The notes under the pieces were generated by a model. That model was given only the letters and a program-made list of their open reading frames with translations, was not told the DNA's origin and searched no databases. A program made the translations under genes and the position numbers. A DNA stretch of 64,000 nucleotides from assembly GCF_023093535.1 (NCBI RefSeq), contig NZ_CP095757.1:1-64000 (forward strand). Reading direction: 5' to 3'. Positions 50,941 to 59,897 of the stretch are shown piece by piece. This DNA is from Halovivax limisalsi. Lineage in GTDB: Archaea > Halobacteriota > Halobacteria > Halobacteriales > Natrialbaceae. Position 1 is the stretch's first letter. Each line of letters opens with the position of its first letter.

Positions 50941-52275
50941 TCAAGCAAAGTCGTCGATCGTCGGCCGCTCCCGATCGCCGGGGAAGTCGTCGACGGGCGC
51001 GGTGACCTGATCGCCGGTGGCCATGTCCTTGACCGTCACCTCGTCGTTCGCGAGGTCCTGTTCGCCGACGATGACGACCGTCTCGGCGTTGATCGCGTCG
51101 GCGTAGTTCATCTGCGCGCCGAATGACCGCCCCGATACGTCGCTCTCGACGACGTGGCCGCGCTCGCGGAGGTCGCGGGCGATCCGGGCGGCCGTCGGGC
51201 GCGTGTCGCCGACCTGCAGGACGTAGTACTCCGTCGCGAGTTCCTCCTCGGGCCAGACGCCGGCGCGCTGACAGAGCAGCGAGAGCGTGGCGTAGCCGGG
51301 CGCGACGCCGACCGCGGGCGTGGGCTGGCCGCCGTAGGACTCGATGAGGTCGTCGTAGCGCCCGCCGCCGAAGATCGACCGGGAGACCTCGCCCGTCGAG
51401 TCGAAGCACTCGAAGACGACGCCGGTGTAGTAGTCCAGCCCGCGCGCGGTGTCGAGCGAGATGGTGCAGTGCTCGCGGACGCCGAAGTCGTCGGTCGCGG
51501 CGAGGACCGCCTGCAGGTTCTCGACGGCGTCGGTCACCCGATCCGAGTCGGTGTGTGCGAGGACGGCCTCGAGGTCGTTGCGCTCGATCAACGAGGCGAA
51601 CTCCTCGGCCTGGCCGTCCGTCAGACCGGCGCTCGCGAGCAGGTCGAGGTACTCGGCACGGTCGACCTTCTCCGATTTGTCGACCGCGCGAATACCGGCC
51701 TCGACGTCGATTTCTCGCCGGTCGGTCTCACCGCCCGTCGCGTCGGTTCCCGATTCGTATTCCTCGAGCAGCCCGCCGAGAATGTCGCGGTGGGAGACGC
51801 GGAAGTCGAAGTGCTCGCCGGTGAGGCCGAGGCCCGTCAGCGCGTCGGCCGCCCAGGCCAGGATCTCGGCGTCGGCCTCGGGCTCGCTCGAGCCGAAGAT
51901 GTCGACGTTGGTCTGGTAGAACTCGCGCTGGCGACCCTGCTGGACCTGCTCGTAGCGCCAGAACGGCCGCGTCGAGAACCACTTGATCGGCTTCGAGAGG
52001 GCCTGCTGCTTCGCGACGACCATGCGCGCGACGGTGGGCGTGAGTTCGGGCACCATCGTGACGTGCCGGCCGCCCTGATCCTCGAAGGCGTACAGCTCCT
52101 CGACGATGTCGTCGCCGCTCTTCTCGGTCCAGATCGCGGCGCGTTCGAGCGACGGCGTCGAGATCTCGCGAAAGCCGTACTGTCGGGCCGTCTCCTCCAG
52201 GGTGTCGATGGTCGCCCGTCGAGCGCCCATCTCCGCGGGGTAGAAGTCGCGAAAGCCCTTGATGCGGTCGTACAT
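50941..52275 (-). CDS. hisS: histidyl-tRNA synthetase
   Basis: A 444-residue class II aminoacyl-tRNA synthetase. Motif 1 is near residue 15 (FYPAEMGARRATIDTLEETARQ), motif 2 is RPFWRYEQVQQGRQREFYQTNVDIFG near 105, the histidine-specific block LDTARGLDYYTGVVFE lies near 272 and motif 3-type GGGRYDDLIESYGG near 300. The C-terminal anticodon-binding domain starts about residue 335. A Ser/Gly/Thr-rich insertion lies near 175-190. It charges tRNA-His. The ATG complement is at 52273-52275. Confidence 0.96.
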   Translation of the reverse strand: MYDRIKGFRDFYPAEMGARRATIDTLEETARQYGFREISTPSLERAAIWTEKSGDDIVEELYAFEDQGGRHVTMVPELTPTVARMVVAKQQALSKPIKWFSTRPFWRYEQVQQGRQREFYQTNVDIFGSSEPEADAEILAWAADALTGLGLTGEHFDFRVSHRDILGGLLEEYESGTDATGGETDRREIDVEAGIRAVDKSEKVDRAEYLDLLASAGLTDGQAEEFASLIERNDLEAVLAHTDSDRVTDAVENLQAVLAATDDFGVREHCTISLDTARGLDYYTGVVFECFDSTGEVSRSIFGGGRYDDLIESYGGQPTPAVGVAPGYATLSLLCQRAGVWPEEELATEYYVLQVGDTRPTAARIARDLRERGHVVESDVSGRSFGAQMNYADAINAETVVIVGEQDLANDEVTVKDMATGDQVTAPVDDFPGDRERPTIDDFA

Positions 52276-52352
52276 AGCGGTCCGTTCGCGCGGGTCGTAC
52301 TTTGATGTGTCCTCTCGGCGTCGCCCGGCGACGTTCGACGACTGCCAAATAT

Positions 52353-52371
52353 GTAATTTTATCTAAATTAC
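52353..52371. promoter_or_regulatory. 19-bp inverted repeat upstream of hisS
   Basis: Perfect arms GTAATTT and AAATTAC around TATCT, in a short AT-rich island 78-96 bp before the hisS ATG and 150 bp before the divergent kinase start. Possible operator. Confidence 0.4.
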
Positions 52372-52521
52372 GGGCTCGCAGCGGTGGATCATCGGGTACG
52401 TCGGTACGGCGAGAACGACTGGATATCCCCCAAGACGTCAGTTTTCATCGGTAGCGGTTTTCGTTCCATCCGATAGCGATAATTCTTGAGATTCGGAGGG
52501 ATTGGTTCGAATGCGACGGGA

Positions 52522-53604
52522 GTGAGCGCAGCCCAGAGATTCATTTCGGTCGGGTTCCTCACCCAGCACGTGCACTCGAGGGTCGATGACGACGACTGGA
52601 TCGATTCGGTCGCGGCGCGCTTACCGCTGTCGCCGCTGACCGCGCTCGGACTCTTCCTGGCGGCCGTGATCGGCGTCCGCGTCGTCGCGGAGAACGTCAC
52701 GTCCCAGGCGATCCTGGAGAGCGTCGGCCCGTTGCTCGCGGCGACGGGAGTCGTTCTCGCGGATCGGTACCTGGTGCGACGGAACGTCGGGTCGCGCGAC
52801 CGTCTCACCGTCTTCGCCTACGGGCTCGGCGGGTTCTACGCGGCGTTCGTCCTGACGGCGCTGCACCTGCACGTCCTCCAGGTGAACGAGGTCGGCCCGC
52901 CGAAACCCTTCTACCTGACGTTGCTCTCGGGAACCGTCGGCGTCGCCGCCGGCTGCGTCGCCGGCTGGTTCCACATCCGCCAGCGAGCCGCCCGGCGCGA
53001 CGCGAATCGCCAGCGCGAACGCCTCGAACAGTTCGCCTCCGTCGTGAGTCACGACCTTCGAAACCCGCTGAGCGTCGCCCAGACCGGCCTGCAGGAGGCG
53101 TTCCGGACGGGCGACGCCGAGAACCTCGAGATGGTCGAGGAAAACCTGGACCGCATGGACGAACTCATCGACGACACCCTCTCGGTCGCTCGCAGCGGCT
53201 CCGAGGTGGTCGATCCGGAGCCCGTCCCGCTGGTCGACCTCGCGGCGACCGCCTGGGACAGCGTCGACACCGGGACGGCAACGCTCGAAATCGAGGGCGA
53301 GCGCCGCCTCGTCGTCGACGAATCCCGCGCGAAGGCGCTCTTCGAGAACTGCTTTCGCAACGCGCTCGAACACGGCGACGCCGAAACCGTCCGCGTCGGC
53401 CCCACGCGCGACGGCTTCTACATCGCGGACGACGGCGCGGGCATCCCCGAAGACCTCCGTGACTCTGTCTTCGATCGGGGCGTCTCGACCGCCGCGGAGG
53501 GATCCGGTCTCGGGCTCGCGATCGTGGAAGCCATCGCGGAAGCCCACGACTGGAACCCCACCGTCACCGAGAGCGACGAGGGCGGTGCGCGGTTCGAGTT
53601 TTAG
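52522..53604 (+). CDS. membrane histidine kinase
   Basis: A 360-residue kinase when started at the GTG at 52522 (SAAQRFISVGFLTQ). Four hydrophobic segments lie within residues 35-150, followed by the HisKA domain with the phosphoacceptor in FASVVSHDLRNPLSVAQTGLQEAF near residue 178, and an ATPase domain with FENCFRNALEHGD (N box), ADDGAGIPEDLRDSVFDRGVSTAAEGSGLGLAIVEAIAEAHDW. A TTG at 52486 is an alternative start. It lacks a PAS domain and its N-terminal module resembles other haloarchaeal membrane sensors of unknown ligand. No response regulator is adjacent. Confidence 0.88.
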   Translation: MSAAQRFISVGFLTQHVHSRVDDDDWIDSVAARLPLSPLTALGLFLAAVIGVRVVAENVTSQAILESVGPLLAATGVVLADRYLVRRNVGSRDRLTVFAYGLGGFYAAFVLTALHLHVLQVNEVGPPKPFYLTLLSGTVGVAAGCVAGWFHIRQRAARRDANRQRERLEQFASVVSHDLRNPLSVAQTGLQEAFRTGDAENLEMVEENLDRMDELIDDTLSVARSGSEVVDPEPVPLVDLAATAWDSVDTGTATLEIEGERRLVVDESRAKALFENCFRNALEHGDAETVRVGPTRDGFYIADDGAGIPEDLRDSVFDRGVSTAAEGSGLGLAIVEAIAEAHDWNPTVTESDEGGARFEF

Positions 53605-53648
53605 CCGGCGAGGCGGAGAACGAGCGACCCTCGTTCGACTGACCTCGG

Positions 53649-54242
53649 CTACCGCCGCCCGGTGACGTGGGTCTGGTCGTGATCGGGGAAGTACTCCGCG
53701 ACGGCACCCGGACCCTCCTCCGCGAGAAGTTTCGCCCTGAGTTCGGCCTCGTAGTCCGCGCGGGGGATCTCCTCGCTCGGCCCGACGGTCACGTCGAGCG
53801 TCGACTCGACCAGCCGATCGACCGCGCCGCGGCCGAAGCCCGACAGCGGCGCGACGTACTCCACGTCGTGGCGATCCTCGAGGCTCTGGGCCTGGGCGCG
53901 CGAGACCGTGGGAACCCGGTCGTCGCGGCGGGTGCCGTCTGCGATGGCGTCGAACTCGTCCGTGGCCGCGAGGGCCTCCAGCGCGGCGAGGTGGACCCGC
54001 TGGATGCCGTTCCGGGGAAACCCGTCCTCGCGGATCCGGTCGACGGCGTCGGCCGCCACCGACTCGTCGAGTTCGAGTCGCTCGAACGGCAGGCCGAGGC
54101 GCTCGGCGGCGCGCTCGGCGTGTTCCCAGTCGTCGGTGATGCCGAAGTGGGCCGTCGCGAGGGTGACGTCGTAGAAGTCCTCGAGGAGCAACGCCGCGAG
54201 CGTCGAGTCTTTCCCCCCGCTGTACAGCAATCCGAGTCGCAT
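53649..54242 (-). CDS. PP-loop ATP pyrophosphatase family protein (diphthine-ammonia ligase-like)
   Basis: A 197-residue protein with the PP-loop SGGKDSTLAAL at residues 8-18 and further family blocks GDG-like IADGTRRDDRVPTVSRAQAQSLEDRH near 118 and YVAPLSGFGRGAVDRLV near 148. The N-type ATP pyrophosphatase fold adenylates a substrate; related archaeal proteins include Dph6 and thiouridine enzymes, but the substrate here is not clear. Its ATG overlaps the PDCD5 stop by one base (TAATG), so the two genes form an operon and are translationally coupled. Confidence 0.85.
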   Translation of the reverse strand: MRLGLLYSGGKDSTLAALLLEDFYDVTLATAHFGITDDWEHAERAAERLGLPFERLELDESVAADAVDRIREDGFPRNGIQRVHLAALEALAATDEFDAIADGTRRDDRVPTVSRAQAQSLEDRHDVEYVAPLSGFGRGAVDRLVESTLDVTVGPSEEIPRADYEAELRAKLLAEEGPGAVAEYFPDHDQTHVTGRR

Positions 54243-54583
54243 TATCGGCGCCGAATGTCGAAACTCTTCGAGTCGGGCTTGAGTTCGTTGAGCAGCTGTT
54301 TCATCTTCGCGTCGTCGATCTTGCCCTGAATGCGACCGCTCTGGGCGAGCGCGACGACCTGGCGCTCGACCTGCTCGCCGAACTGGGGCTTGCTCATCTT
54401 GACGGTGTTCAGCCGCTTTCGCGCTTCGTCGGTGAGATGTTGTCGAAGGACCGCCTTCTTCTGGGCGTCGGCCTGTTGCTGGCGGGCCTGCTGGGCCTCG
54501 GCCTGTTCCTCGCCCGCCTGCTCTTTGAGTTCCTGCAGGCGTTCCTGGCGGAGTTCGTCGAGTTCGTCGTCCCCGGAGCTCAT
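54242..54583 (-). CDS. PDCD5-family DNA-binding protein
   Basis: A 113-residue protein of the archaeal/eukaryotic PDCD5 family. The N-terminal half is a highly charged Gln/Glu/Ala-rich helix ([22 protein letters not shown]) and the core is [43 protein letters not shown]. The family is linked to ribosome or chromatin-related functions in archaea; the precise role is unclear. GATTTTCCC lies about 30 nt before the ATG. It follows rps19e on the same strand, as in many archaea, with 157 bp between them. Confidence 0.93.
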   Translation of the reverse strand: MSSGDDELDELRQERLQELKEQAGEEQAEAQQARQQQADAQKKAVLRQHLTDEARKRLNTVKMSKPQFGEQVERQVVALAQSGRIQGKIDDAKMKQLLNELKPDSKSFDIRRR

Positions 54584-54740
54584 ATCACGTCGATTGGGTC
54601 GCCGGCGGGAAAATCATTACGGAGCAGACTCGTCGCCGGCGCCGCGGGCACCGGACGAACGGACTTCGAGACAGCGCGCCGGCGTGGAACGCGGAACCGA
54701 CGACGGCCGACGGGACCAGCCGACGAGGAGACAGCGCGCG

Positions 54741-55196
54741 TTACGCGTAGCGTTCGAGTTCCGGTCGGTCGAGGTCTTCGAGGACGTTGCCGGCGGTCTC
54801 GTCGAGCAGGCTGCGGCCCTCGGCCGTGATGCGACGCCCCTCGCCCTCGGCGGTCTCGACGTAGCCCTCCTCCTCCAGTTGCTGGAGGATCGTCCGGATG
54901 ATGTTCTTCGAGCCGTCCGCACGTTTGTCGGGCGCGACCCGGTATCGGTTCGAGCCGCGCTTGGAGCCGCCGTACTCCGTCGAGAGGCGTTCGACACCGA
55001 CGGGGCCGGTGTCCGCGACCTTGCGAAGGAGGCTCGCCGCGCGGGTCGCCCAGAAGTCCTCCTGTTCGGGCGGGAGCTCGTTGCTGACGCCGCTCTTTGC
55101 GAAGACGGCCCACTCGGGCTCGTCCAGGTCGTCCGCGAGGTCCGCGGCGAGCGCCTCGATGAGGTCGTCTGCCGGGACGTCGTACATCGTAGCCAT
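54741..55196 (-). CDS. rps19e: 30S ribosomal protein S19e
   Basis: A 151-residue archaeal/eukaryotic ribosomal protein. Family sequence is clear: YDVPADDLIEALAADLAD, WAVFAKSGVSNELPPEQEDFWATRAASLLRKV, RLSTEYGGSKRGSNRYRVAPDK and IIRTILQQLEEEGYVETAEGEGRRIT. It is a winged helix-like protein of the small subunit. GTTGTTAAAT lies 25-34 nt before the ATG (complement 55194-55196). Divergent from thiL. Confidence 0.97.
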   Translation of the reverse strand: MATMYDVPADDLIEALAADLADDLDEPEWAVFAKSGVSNELPPEQEDFWATRAASLLRKVADTGPVGVERLSTEYGGSKRGSNRYRVAPDKRADGSKNIIRTILQQLEEEGYVETAEGEGRRITAEGRSLLDETAGNVLEDLDRPELERYA

Positions 55197-55220
55197 TGAA
55201 CGTGCGTATCCGGCGCCGCC

Positions 55221-55230
55221 ATTTAACAAC
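55221..55230 (-). promoter_or_regulatory. TATA-like box for rps19e
   Basis: Minus-strand GTTGTTAAAT is centred about 29 nt before the ATG at 55196. Confidence 0.5.
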
Positions 55231-55308
55231 ATCGGTGTCGCTCGACGCTGGTCGGGCCCGACACGGCTCCGGATGGCTTTTCTCGCCCGCGTGCGAACGC
55301 CGAGGCAT

Positions 55309-56226
55309 ATGGACGAACGCGCGGCGCTCGGGCTACTCGACCGCGAGCTCGACCCGGTTGGCGACGACGCTGCCGTCGTCGACGGGCGGGTCCTCACGAC
55401 GGACATGCTCCACGAGACGACGGACTTTCCCGACGGGACCACGCGCTACACCGCCGGCTGGCGGGCCGTCGGCGCCTCGCTGTCGGACGTCGCGGCGATG
55501 GGCGCCGCGGCGACCGCCGCCGTCGCCGTCTACGCGGCACCGTCGTTCGACGACGCGGAACTCCTGGACTTCGTCCGCGGCGCCCGCGACGTCTGCGATC
55601 GCGTCGGCGCCAGCTACGTCGGCGGGGACCTCGACGAACACGACGAGTTCACCGTCGCGACGACGGCGCTCGGTCGAGTGACGGACTGCGGACCGGTGCG
55701 TCGGTCCGGAGCGAGACCCGGCGACCTCGTCTGCGTGACGGGCACGCTCGGCCGGAGCGCCGCCGCCATCAGGTGCTTCGAACGGGGCGATCACGAGCGG
55801 GCCAACGAGCTCTTTCGTTTCGAGCCCCGCGTCGCGGCCGGTCGCGCCCTGGCTCCCGACGCGACGGCCATGATGGATTCCAGCGACGGCCTCGCCCGCT
55901 CGCTGCACCAGCTCGCGGCCGCCTCCGACTGCGGCTTCGCGATCGAGGCCGACCGCGTCCCGATCGACGACGCGCTGACCGCCGTCGTGGCGAACGGTCG
56001 GGCGTCCGAGGGTCGAGAATCGGCAACCGAAGCGGCGCTCGAACCGGCGCTGACGTTCGGCGAGGACTTCGAACTCGTCTGTACGATTCCCGAGGCCCGG
56101 ATCGACGACGCGCGCGAGTCGGCGCCGGTCGCGCTGTCTGTCCTCGGGCGCGTCGTCGAATCCGGCGTAACGGTCGACGGCGAGGCGCTGGCCGACGAAG
56201 GGTACGGTCACGGCGAATCGCGATGA
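55309..56226 (+). CDS. thiL: thiamine-monophosphate kinase
   Basis: A 305-residue AIR-synthase-like kinase that phosphorylates thiamine monophosphate to the diphosphate cofactor. Motifs: GDDAAVVDGRVLTTDMLHETTDFPDGTT near residue 18-45, RAVGASLSDVAAMGAAAT near 52, YVGGDLDEHDE near 103, MMDSSDGLARSLHQLA near 189 and LTFGEDFELVCT near 245. The N terminus is compact compared with bacterial ThiL. GCTTTTCTCG lies about 28 nt before the ATG. Length and motif order are standard. Confidence 0.95.
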   Translation: MDERAALGLLDRELDPVGDDAAVVDGRVLTTDMLHETTDFPDGTTRYTAGWRAVGASLSDVAAMGAAATAAVAVYAAPSFDDAELLDFVRGARDVCDRVGASYVGGDLDEHDEFTVATTALGRVTDCGPVRRSGARPGDLVCVTGTLGRSAAAIRCFERGDHERANELFRFEPRVAAGRALAPDATAMMDSSDGLARSLHQLAAASDCGFAIEADRVPIDDALTAVVANGRASEGRESATEAALEPALTFGEDFELVCTIPEARIDDARESAPVALSVLGRVVESGVTVDGEALADEGYGHGESR

Positions 56227-56282
56227 CGCCGGACGAGAGAACGGAACCGTCCCGGGCAACTCGATCGGAGCCGACACCGCTC

Positions 56283-57401
56283 TCAGGCGACGAGTTCGAT
56301 CGGCACGGGAGTGAAACAGAGGGCGCCGAGTCCGAAGGTCACCACCCCGAGCGCCAGGCGACGGCGATCCAGCGATCGATCGATCACCGGCTGGGCCGGC
56401 CCGATCGCGGCGACGAGCGTCGTCAACACGCCCCAGAGTACCCAGATGGAGACCGCTTGCCCGCCGTAGTCGGCGACGAAGTAGAGGTAGCCCGCGAGCG
56501 CGAGCAACGCGGCGGGCACCAGCGCGGCCACCGACTCCTGATCGGGCCCCAGGATCGCCCGGAGGATGTGCCCGCCGTCGAGTTGCCCGACGGGGATCAG
56601 GTTGAGGAGGGTGACGAGCATGCCGACCCAGCCGGCGATGACGACCGGGTTCACCATCGTCGTCACGTCGCCGCGGTAGAGCGGCTCCCCGAACGCGGCG
56701 GCAAGCCCCTCGAGCAGGAGCGGATACCCGAGTCGGAGTTCGACGGCGTCCGCGCTCTCGACGACCTCCTGCGGCGCGTGGATCGGTTCCAGGTGGAGCC
56801 CGACGACGGTCACCAGTACCGTCGCGACCAGTCCCGCGAGCGGGCCCGCGACGCCGATGTCGAACAGCGCCTTTCGATTCGGCATCCGGCCGTTCATCTT
56901 GATGACGGCGCCGAGCGTCCCGATGAGCGTCGGCACCGGGATGAAGTACGGCAACGACGCGTCGACCCCGTGATAGCGGCTCGCGACGTAGTGGCCCATC
57001 TCGTGGACGCCCAGCACGAAGAGTAACGCGGCCGCAAACGGCCACGCGCCCAGTGCCCCCAGCGGGTTCGCGATCGGATCGAGCTGGTACCAGAACGCGC
57101 CCGCGAAGAGCGTCGAGAGCGCCGTCGCGACGAAGAGCAGCAGGTGCGTCCACGGGATCCCGTCGATGCCGATCGATTTCGGCGTCGCGACGATGGCGAA
57201 GCGGCCCGCCCGACGCGTGAGTTCGAGGTCGTAGCCGGCCTCGTGAAACGCCGGCCAGAGTTCCCGCGCGACGGCGCCGGGACGCGCTCGGGGCCGGCCG
57301 ACGTAGACGATGCGATCGGATTCGCGGTGGATTTCGTCGACGACGAAGACCGACTGGATCCGCTCGAGCGCCGGCTCGTCCGTCGTCGGCTCCGCGGGCA
57401 T
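56283..57401 (-). CDS. site-2 protease family (M50) membrane metalloprotease
   Basis: A 372-residue intramembrane protease. Residues 1-80 are soluble; then the first helix. The zinc motif VLGVHEMGHYVASRYHG lies near residue 128-140, followed by FIPVPTLIGTLGAVIKMNGRMPNRKALFDIGVAGPLAG, and the second ligand NLIPVGQLDGGHILRAILG near 275. This is the archaeal/plant EGY-like short S2P with no PDZ domain. Substrates, typically anti-sigma-like or membrane regulators, are unknown. GATTTATACGCG lies about 28 nt before the ATG. Convergent with thiL, 56 bp apart. Confidence 0.93.
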   Translation of the reverse strand: MPAEPTTDEPALERIQSVFVVDEIHRESDRIVYVGRPRARPGAVARELWPAFHEAGYDLELTRRAGRFAIVATPKSIGIDGIPWTHLLLFVATALSTLFAGAFWYQLDPIANPLGALGAWPFAAALLFVLGVHEMGHYVASRYHGVDASLPYFIPVPTLIGTLGAVIKMNGRMPNRKALFDIGVAGPLAGLVATVLVTVVGLHLEPIHAPQEVVESADAVELRLGYPLLLEGLAAAFGEPLYRGDVTTMVNPVVIAGWVGMLVTLLNLIPVGQLDGGHILRAILGPDQESVAALVPAALLALAGYLYFVADYGGQAVSIWVLWGVLTTLVAAIGPAQPVIDRSLDRRRLALGVVTFGLGALCFTPVPIELVA

Positions 57402-57535
57402 TACCGGCCGTTCTTCGTCGTCGCGTATAAATCGCCGGTTCGCGGGCGAGCGACGAAACTCGGCGGGTAGCGCCGTTCGAAAATGGGGACCGTGCGGAGG
57501 GCACGGGGACCGGACGTGTTCGGGCGGTTCGGCGC

Positions 57536-57781
57536 TTACGCGGCCTGGACGCGCCAGGTGGTCGCGCTCGTGTAGGACCACTTCTCGACTTCGAGGTCGT
57601 CCGCGGACTCGGACAGTCGAACCATCAGCGCGCCGATCTCTTTCGGCGAGAGGCCGACGTCGTCGGCGATGAACTTCCCTTTGAAGTACATCTCTCCGTC
57701 TTCGGCGCGTTCGCGCAGGTACTGCTTCAGGCGGCGTTTCTTGCTGTCCGTGGAGGGTGAGGCAGTCGTACTCATCGACAT
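57536..57781 (-). CDS. small haloarchaeal winged-helix-like protein, DUF7123-like
   Basis: An 81-residue protein. It opens with Ser/Thr-rich residues, then KKRRLKQYLRERAEDGEMYFKGKFIADDVGLSPKEIGALMVRLSESADDLEVEKWSYTSATTWRV, a pattern of a small winged helix fold. It matches by eye the Halobacteria family annotated DUF7123. A second in-frame ATG (complement 57773-57775) is an alternative start. The TATA-like box at 57805 suggests a leaderless transcript. Confidence 0.82.
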   Translation of the reverse strand: MSMSTTASPSTDSKKRRLKQYLRERAEDGEMYFKGKFIADDVGLSPKEIGALMVRLSESADDLEVEKWSYTSATTWRVQAA

Positions 57782-58223
57782 CCCAACGCAATCCCTCGCT
57801 ACCTGTTATAAAGGCAGGTTACTTCGTGGCGTTTCGCTCGCTTTTATGATTCGGACCGGTAATCGCGCCATATCGCGACGATGGTGAACGTTTCAATATC
57901 CATTTTGAGCGCCGTAGAAATTTTATAATACGCTTTGAGACTTTATTTCTGTGGTCTGTGAGTTGCTCCGTTAGTGCCGATTTATTATCAAATGAACTGG
58001 AAATTTCGGTCTCGTCGAACTGAGTTCGCCCCTGCGAGGGTCACCGGCGATCGACGGCGGAGCGAGGACGGCGAACGATCGATCCGACGTCATCATCGTC
58101 CACAGACGCGGCGTGATCAATAGTATCGGCTGAAACAACGAGTGCGAACATCGAGTACGGACGGCACTGGAGCGAGGTGGCGGAGAGCGACCGGTGAGGC
58201 GAGACCGGGAGCGACGCGCTCGG
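57782..58223. other. 442-bp intergenic stretch with an AT-rich island
   Basis: It holds the DUF7123-like promoter at its left edge and an AT-rich island (about 57885-58000) with TTTTATAATACGC and TTTATTATCAAATG, but no family-like ORF. The right part is GC-rich, after the stop of the beta-helix gene. The island could be a second promoter or the site of a small RNA. Confidence 0.5.
57805..57814 (-). promoter_or_regulatory. TATA-like box for the DUF7123-like gene
   Basis: Minus-strand CCTTTATAAC is centred 28 nt before the ATG at 57781. It is one of the best TATA matches in the window. Confidence 0.55.
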
Positions 58224-59477
58224 TTAGCAGCCCATATTATCGAGGTAGACGTTGTCGTTGACCTCGATCTCGTTTCCGTCGCCGCCGTCGATGCAGATCG
58301 GACCGTCACCGTTTCCAGACGCTGCGTTGTCCGGGCCGGCGTTCCCGTCCGAGTCGACGAGGTGGAAGCCGTACTCGGCGTTGTCGTTCGAGGCGTTGGC
58401 CACGAACGCGTTCCCGTCGGATTCGGTGAGACAGACGCCCGATCGGCCGTTGTCGTTCGTCTGGTTGCGCATGAGTCGGTTCCCGTGGGCCGAATCGAAG
58501 CAGATGCCGCAATCGCCGTTGGCCTCGACTTCGTTTCGGGTGATGACGTTCTCAGCGGACCCGGTGAGGAGCATCCCGCACTGGTCGTTCTCGTTGGCCT
58601 CGTTCCGGGCGAAGTAATTGTCGTTGGCGCCCTGGAGCTGGAATCCGTGTGCGTTGTACCACGACCGGTTGTGCGTGAGCACGTTGTCCCACGTGCCGTC
58701 CTGGTCCGCGGCGAGCGTGAATCCGGGGCCGTCGTTGTACGCCGGATTGTTGTATCGGAGTTCGGAATCGTGGACGTCGACCAGAAGGAACCCGTGGCCG
58801 TTGTCCGTCGCGACCGTGCTCTCGACGCAGCTGTCGGCCGAACGGGCGAGCCCGACGCCCATGCGCTCGTTGTCGTGGACGGCGGCGTCGTCGATCGTGC
58901 CGCCCTTCGTGCGGTAGAACCCGATGCCGGTGTCACAGCCTTCGACGGTGACGTCCGTTACGGTCACGTCGGTGAGGTGCTTGTTCTTTTTCTCGCCGGA
59001 GTGGCCGGGCGGGCGGACGAGGATGCCAGCGGTCCCGAACATCTCTTCCAGCGGGTGATCGTCGGCACCGTCGTCCGAATCCTCGCAGACGATCCCGTGA
59101 CCGCACCCGTCGAGCGTGACGTCGCTGGCACGGATCTCGATGGCCGCCAGTCCGTGATCGTCGGTGTCGTCGCAGTCGCAGTCGTCGTGATCGTGGTCGT
59201 GAGACAGGTCAGCCGTCAGTTCGTAGTAGCCGGGTTCGTCGATGACCACGCCCGCCTGGTCGATCTCCGTGGACCCTTTCTTCTTTTTCTTCCCGTGATC
59301 GTCGTCCGTCCCGCGTTTGTCGCCTTTCTTCGAGTGATCCTTCGAATCCGTCTCGGAGTCGTCCTCGCCGGCGACGGCGCTGCCCGCGCCGAGCGTGAGT
59401 GCGCCGGTCGCCGTGGCCGCGCTTCCGAGGTACGCTCGTCGAGCGATCCGCGAGTCGCCGGGATCGTCATCTGACAT
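58224..59477 (-). CDS. Tat-exported right-handed beta-helix protein
   Basis: A 417-residue exported protein. A twin-arginine signal (RIARRAYLGSAATATGALTLGAGSAVAG) is followed by a Lys/Asp/His-rich linker and a DLSHDHDHDDCDCDDTDDHG segment near residue 100. From about residue 130 to the end runs a pectate-lyase/NosD-like parallel beta-helix with short repeats such as NGHGFLLVDVHDSELRYNN, NDNYFARNEANENDQCG and NDNAEYGFHLVDSDGN. Such proteins bind or process surface polysaccharide or ligands; no catalytic site is obvious. The His/Asp/Cys segment suggests metal binding. The C terminus ends DNMGC. Confidence 0.88.
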   Translation of the reverse strand: MSDDDPGDSRIARRAYLGSAATATGALTLGAGSAVAGEDDSETDSKDHSKKGDKRGTDDDHGKKKKKGSTEIDQAGVVIDEPGYYELTADLSHDHDHDDCDCDDTDDHGLAAIEIRASDVTLDGCGHGIVCEDSDDGADDHPLEEMFGTAGILVRPPGHSGEKKNKHLTDVTVTDVTVEGCDTGIGFYRTKGGTIDDAAVHDNERMGVGLARSADSCVESTVATDNGHGFLLVDVHDSELRYNNPAYNDGPGFTLAADQDGTWDNVLTHNRSWYNAHGFQLQGANDNYFARNEANENDQCGMLLTGSAENVITRNEVEANGDCGICFDSAHGNRLMRNQTNDNGRSGVCLTESDGNAFVANASNDNAEYGFHLVDSDGNAGPDNAASGNGDGPICIDGGDGNEIEVNDNVYLDNMGC

Positions 59478-59897
59478 GACGACCGAGTATACTGGAATGG
59501 GTCACTTTGCTACGCTGTAAGTATACCATATTCGAGTAGTCATACTCCCCGTAAATACGCCAGTGAAGAATCGTATCCGGTCCATTACGGACGCCACGTT
59601 TGACATGTCATTCGCAGCGAACGGATCCGAAGCGCCACGCATCCGCCGGATCGGTCGGTCCAGACGACCGGATCGAGCGGATGATGCTCCCGGTGGCGGG
59701 CCGTACCCGGCGTGGCACCCGAGTAGGAAGCGTATCCCGCCGCCGGGCGGACGGAACGGATTCGGGAGGGGAACAGATGCGGCGTAGTACGCCAACTTCC
59801 AGTCGGCGCCGAGCCCCAGCCGTCCAGGTGTACTGGTCCGAACTACGCGACGGGTCGGTGGCCGTTGCGGGGTCGTGCCAGTCGATCGCCCCGCCGG
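59478..59897. other. 420-bp intergenic stretch with paired GTATAC sites
   Basis: Upstream of the beta-helix gene. GTATAC palindromes lie at about 59487 and 59521. Minus-strand GTATACTTACAG may be the TATA element. The remaining sequence up to the MoaE stop has open frames rich in Arg/Gly/Pro with no family resemblance. Confidence 0.5.

Noticed and set aside
59502-59795. A 97-codon minus-strand ORF upstream of the beta-helix gene
   Set aside because: No family resemblance and it overlaps the likely promoter region of the beta-helix gene.
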